Positions 63,368-64,000 of a stretch of DNA of 64,000 nucleotides are shown here, one piece after another (position 1 is the first letter of the stretch; the number at the start of each line of letters is the position of its first letter). Origin of the DNA: Mycobacterium kubicae (lineage in GTDB: Bacteria; Actinomycetota; Actinomycetes; Mycobacteriales; Mycobacteriaceae); NCBI RefSeq assembly GCF_015689175.1, contig NZ_CP065047.1, forward strand, positions 4,836,001 through 4,900,000, given 5' to 3'. The notes beneath the pieces are model-generated. The model did no database searches. It was not told the origin of the DNA and was given only the letters and a program-made list of their open reading frames with translations. Position numbers and translations under genes: made by a program.

Positions 63368-64000
63368 ATGACTGGCAATGCCGTAGCCGACAAGAAGTAC
63401 CGCGTTATCCAGTGGGGCATCGGCAATGTCGGAACGATTGCCCTGCGTCATTTCGCCCACAATCCCGCCTACGAGGTGGTCGGCGTCCTTTGTAATCGTC
63501 CGGAGAAGGTGGGCAAGGATGCCGGTGAACTGGCCGGGGTTGCGCCGATCGGTGTCCTGGCCACCAACGACAAGGCGGCCATCGAGGCACTCGACGCCGA
63601 TTGTGTGTTCTACGCACCACTTTGGTCTGACCCTGATGAGGTCTGTCGTCTGCTGCGCGGCGGCAAGAACGTCGTCGCGTCGGGTGGCGCCTGGTGGTAT
63701 CGGACCGAACACAGCAGAGCCGACATCGACAAGATCGACGCCGCCTGCCATGAGGGCGGTACCTCGTTTCACGCCGGCGGTGTCAATCCCGGGTTCGCCG
63801 GTGACCTGCTGGTGCTGACCCTGGCGCGCATCGTCAGCCGGATCGACACCATCCAGATATACGAGGTGGTGAACTTCGGCAAGGACACCTTGAAGTATCT
63901 GCACGAGATGGGAATGGGAAGTGACCCAGAAGAATTCCTGGCCGGTCCGAACCTGCTCGGTAACGCCTGGCCCCTGTTCGCGCAGTCGATGGCCATGGTG
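63368..64000 (+). CDS. DapB-like NAD(P)-dependent dehydrogenase, copy 3 (5' part)
   Basis: 211 residues before the right edge of the window. KYRVIQWGIGNVGTIALRHF cofactor motif, KVGKDAGELAGV, and GGVNPGFAGDLLVLT, aligning with copies 1 and 2 but clearly distinct. AGGAGGACCCA ahead of the ATG is a very good ribosome site. The rest of the gene lies outside the window. Confidence 0.85.
   Translation, partial: MTGNAVADKKYRVIQWGIGNVGTIALRHFAHNPAYEVVGVLCNRPEKVGKDAGELAGVAPIGVLATNDKAAIEALDADCVFYAPLWSDPDEVCRLLRGGKNVVASGGAWWYRTEHSRADIDKIDAACHEGGTSFHAGGVNPGFAGDLLVLTLARIVSRIDTIQIYEVVNFGKDTLKYLHEMGMGSDPEEFLAGPNLLGNAWPLFAQSMAMV

Noticed and set aside
1..64000. tRNA, rRNA, CRISPR, insertion sequence, integrase or phage genes
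   Set aside because: None seen; no transposase-like motif, repeat array or attachment-site duplication was noticed, although no exhaustive search could be run.

Overview
The window is GC-rich chromosomal DNA from an actinobacterium, almost certainly a Mycobacterium. The evidence is the density of FadE-type acyl-CoA dehydrogenases, P450s, SDRs of the mycofactocin-coupled type, mycobacterial-type amidohydrolases, a luciferase-like flavin monooxygenase, a cyclase/ATPase/LuxR giant regulator and frequent GTG starts. I see no tRNA, rRNA, CRISPR, insertion sequence or phage gene. Nearly all of it is catabolic or accessory metabolism, packed into same-strand runs with 1-20 base overlaps.

Region by region: (1) 1-9184: start of a thiolase, an acyl-CoA dehydrogenase (ACAD) and an amidohydrolase on the minus strand, then a plus-strand run of CMD-family protein, Rieske oxygenase, small protein, amidohydrolase, SnoaL-like protein and two ACAD subunits. 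(2) 9214-16175: TetR with a divergent FAD monooxygenase, ACAD with a divergent TetR, then P450 and two SDRs. (3) 16172-27468, minus strand: SDR, MFS transporter (frameshifted), TetR, ferredoxin, P450, amidohydrolase, two M24-fold proteins, a double CaiB CoA-transferase and an SDR. (4) 27522-36670: a LuxR-type ATPase regulator (frameshifted), an NmrA-like protein, an SDR, a 1.1-kaa cyclase/ATPase/LuxR regulator and a beta-lactamase-fold esterase. (5) 36667-48203: a meta-cleavage aromatic pathway (MhpA, MhpB and MhpC-like enzymes with a KstD-like flavoprotein, LLM monooxygenase, SDR, cyclase and hydrolase) divergent from an IclR regulator and a second KstD-like enzyme. (6) 48193-51784: two paralogous NarX-type kinases around one LuxR response regulator; the second kinase is frameshifted. 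(7) 52039-64000: the most unusual locus.

Region 7 has a minus-strand operon of a 34-aa membrane peptide, a NorD-like VWA protein, a NorQ/MoxR-like AAA+ ATPase, a 42-aa membrane peptide, a polytopic membrane protein, a one-TM protein, a DapB-like dehydrogenase, a VOC protein and a P450. A near-identical second copy of the polytopic membrane protein stands alone nearby, together with its own TetR, two SDRs and two more DapB-like dehydrogenases. NorQ/NorD pairs load metal or remodel metalloenzymes, but no known client (NO reductase, RuBisCO, CO dehydrogenase) is present. The conserved membrane protein is therefore the best client candidate, and I read the locus as a possible undescribed membrane oxidoreductase system.

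Regulatory sites recur at sensible places: GAGAA-N5-TTCTC near four promoters of regions 1-2; TTAAGTCAA-N4-TTGATTTAA at two promoters of region 3; TGACT-NN-AGTCA at five places in region 7, overlapping good -35 elements; and nested dyads in front of the IclR gene. Three genes are each broken by one base in a G/C homopolymer, which could be sequencing error rather than true decay.
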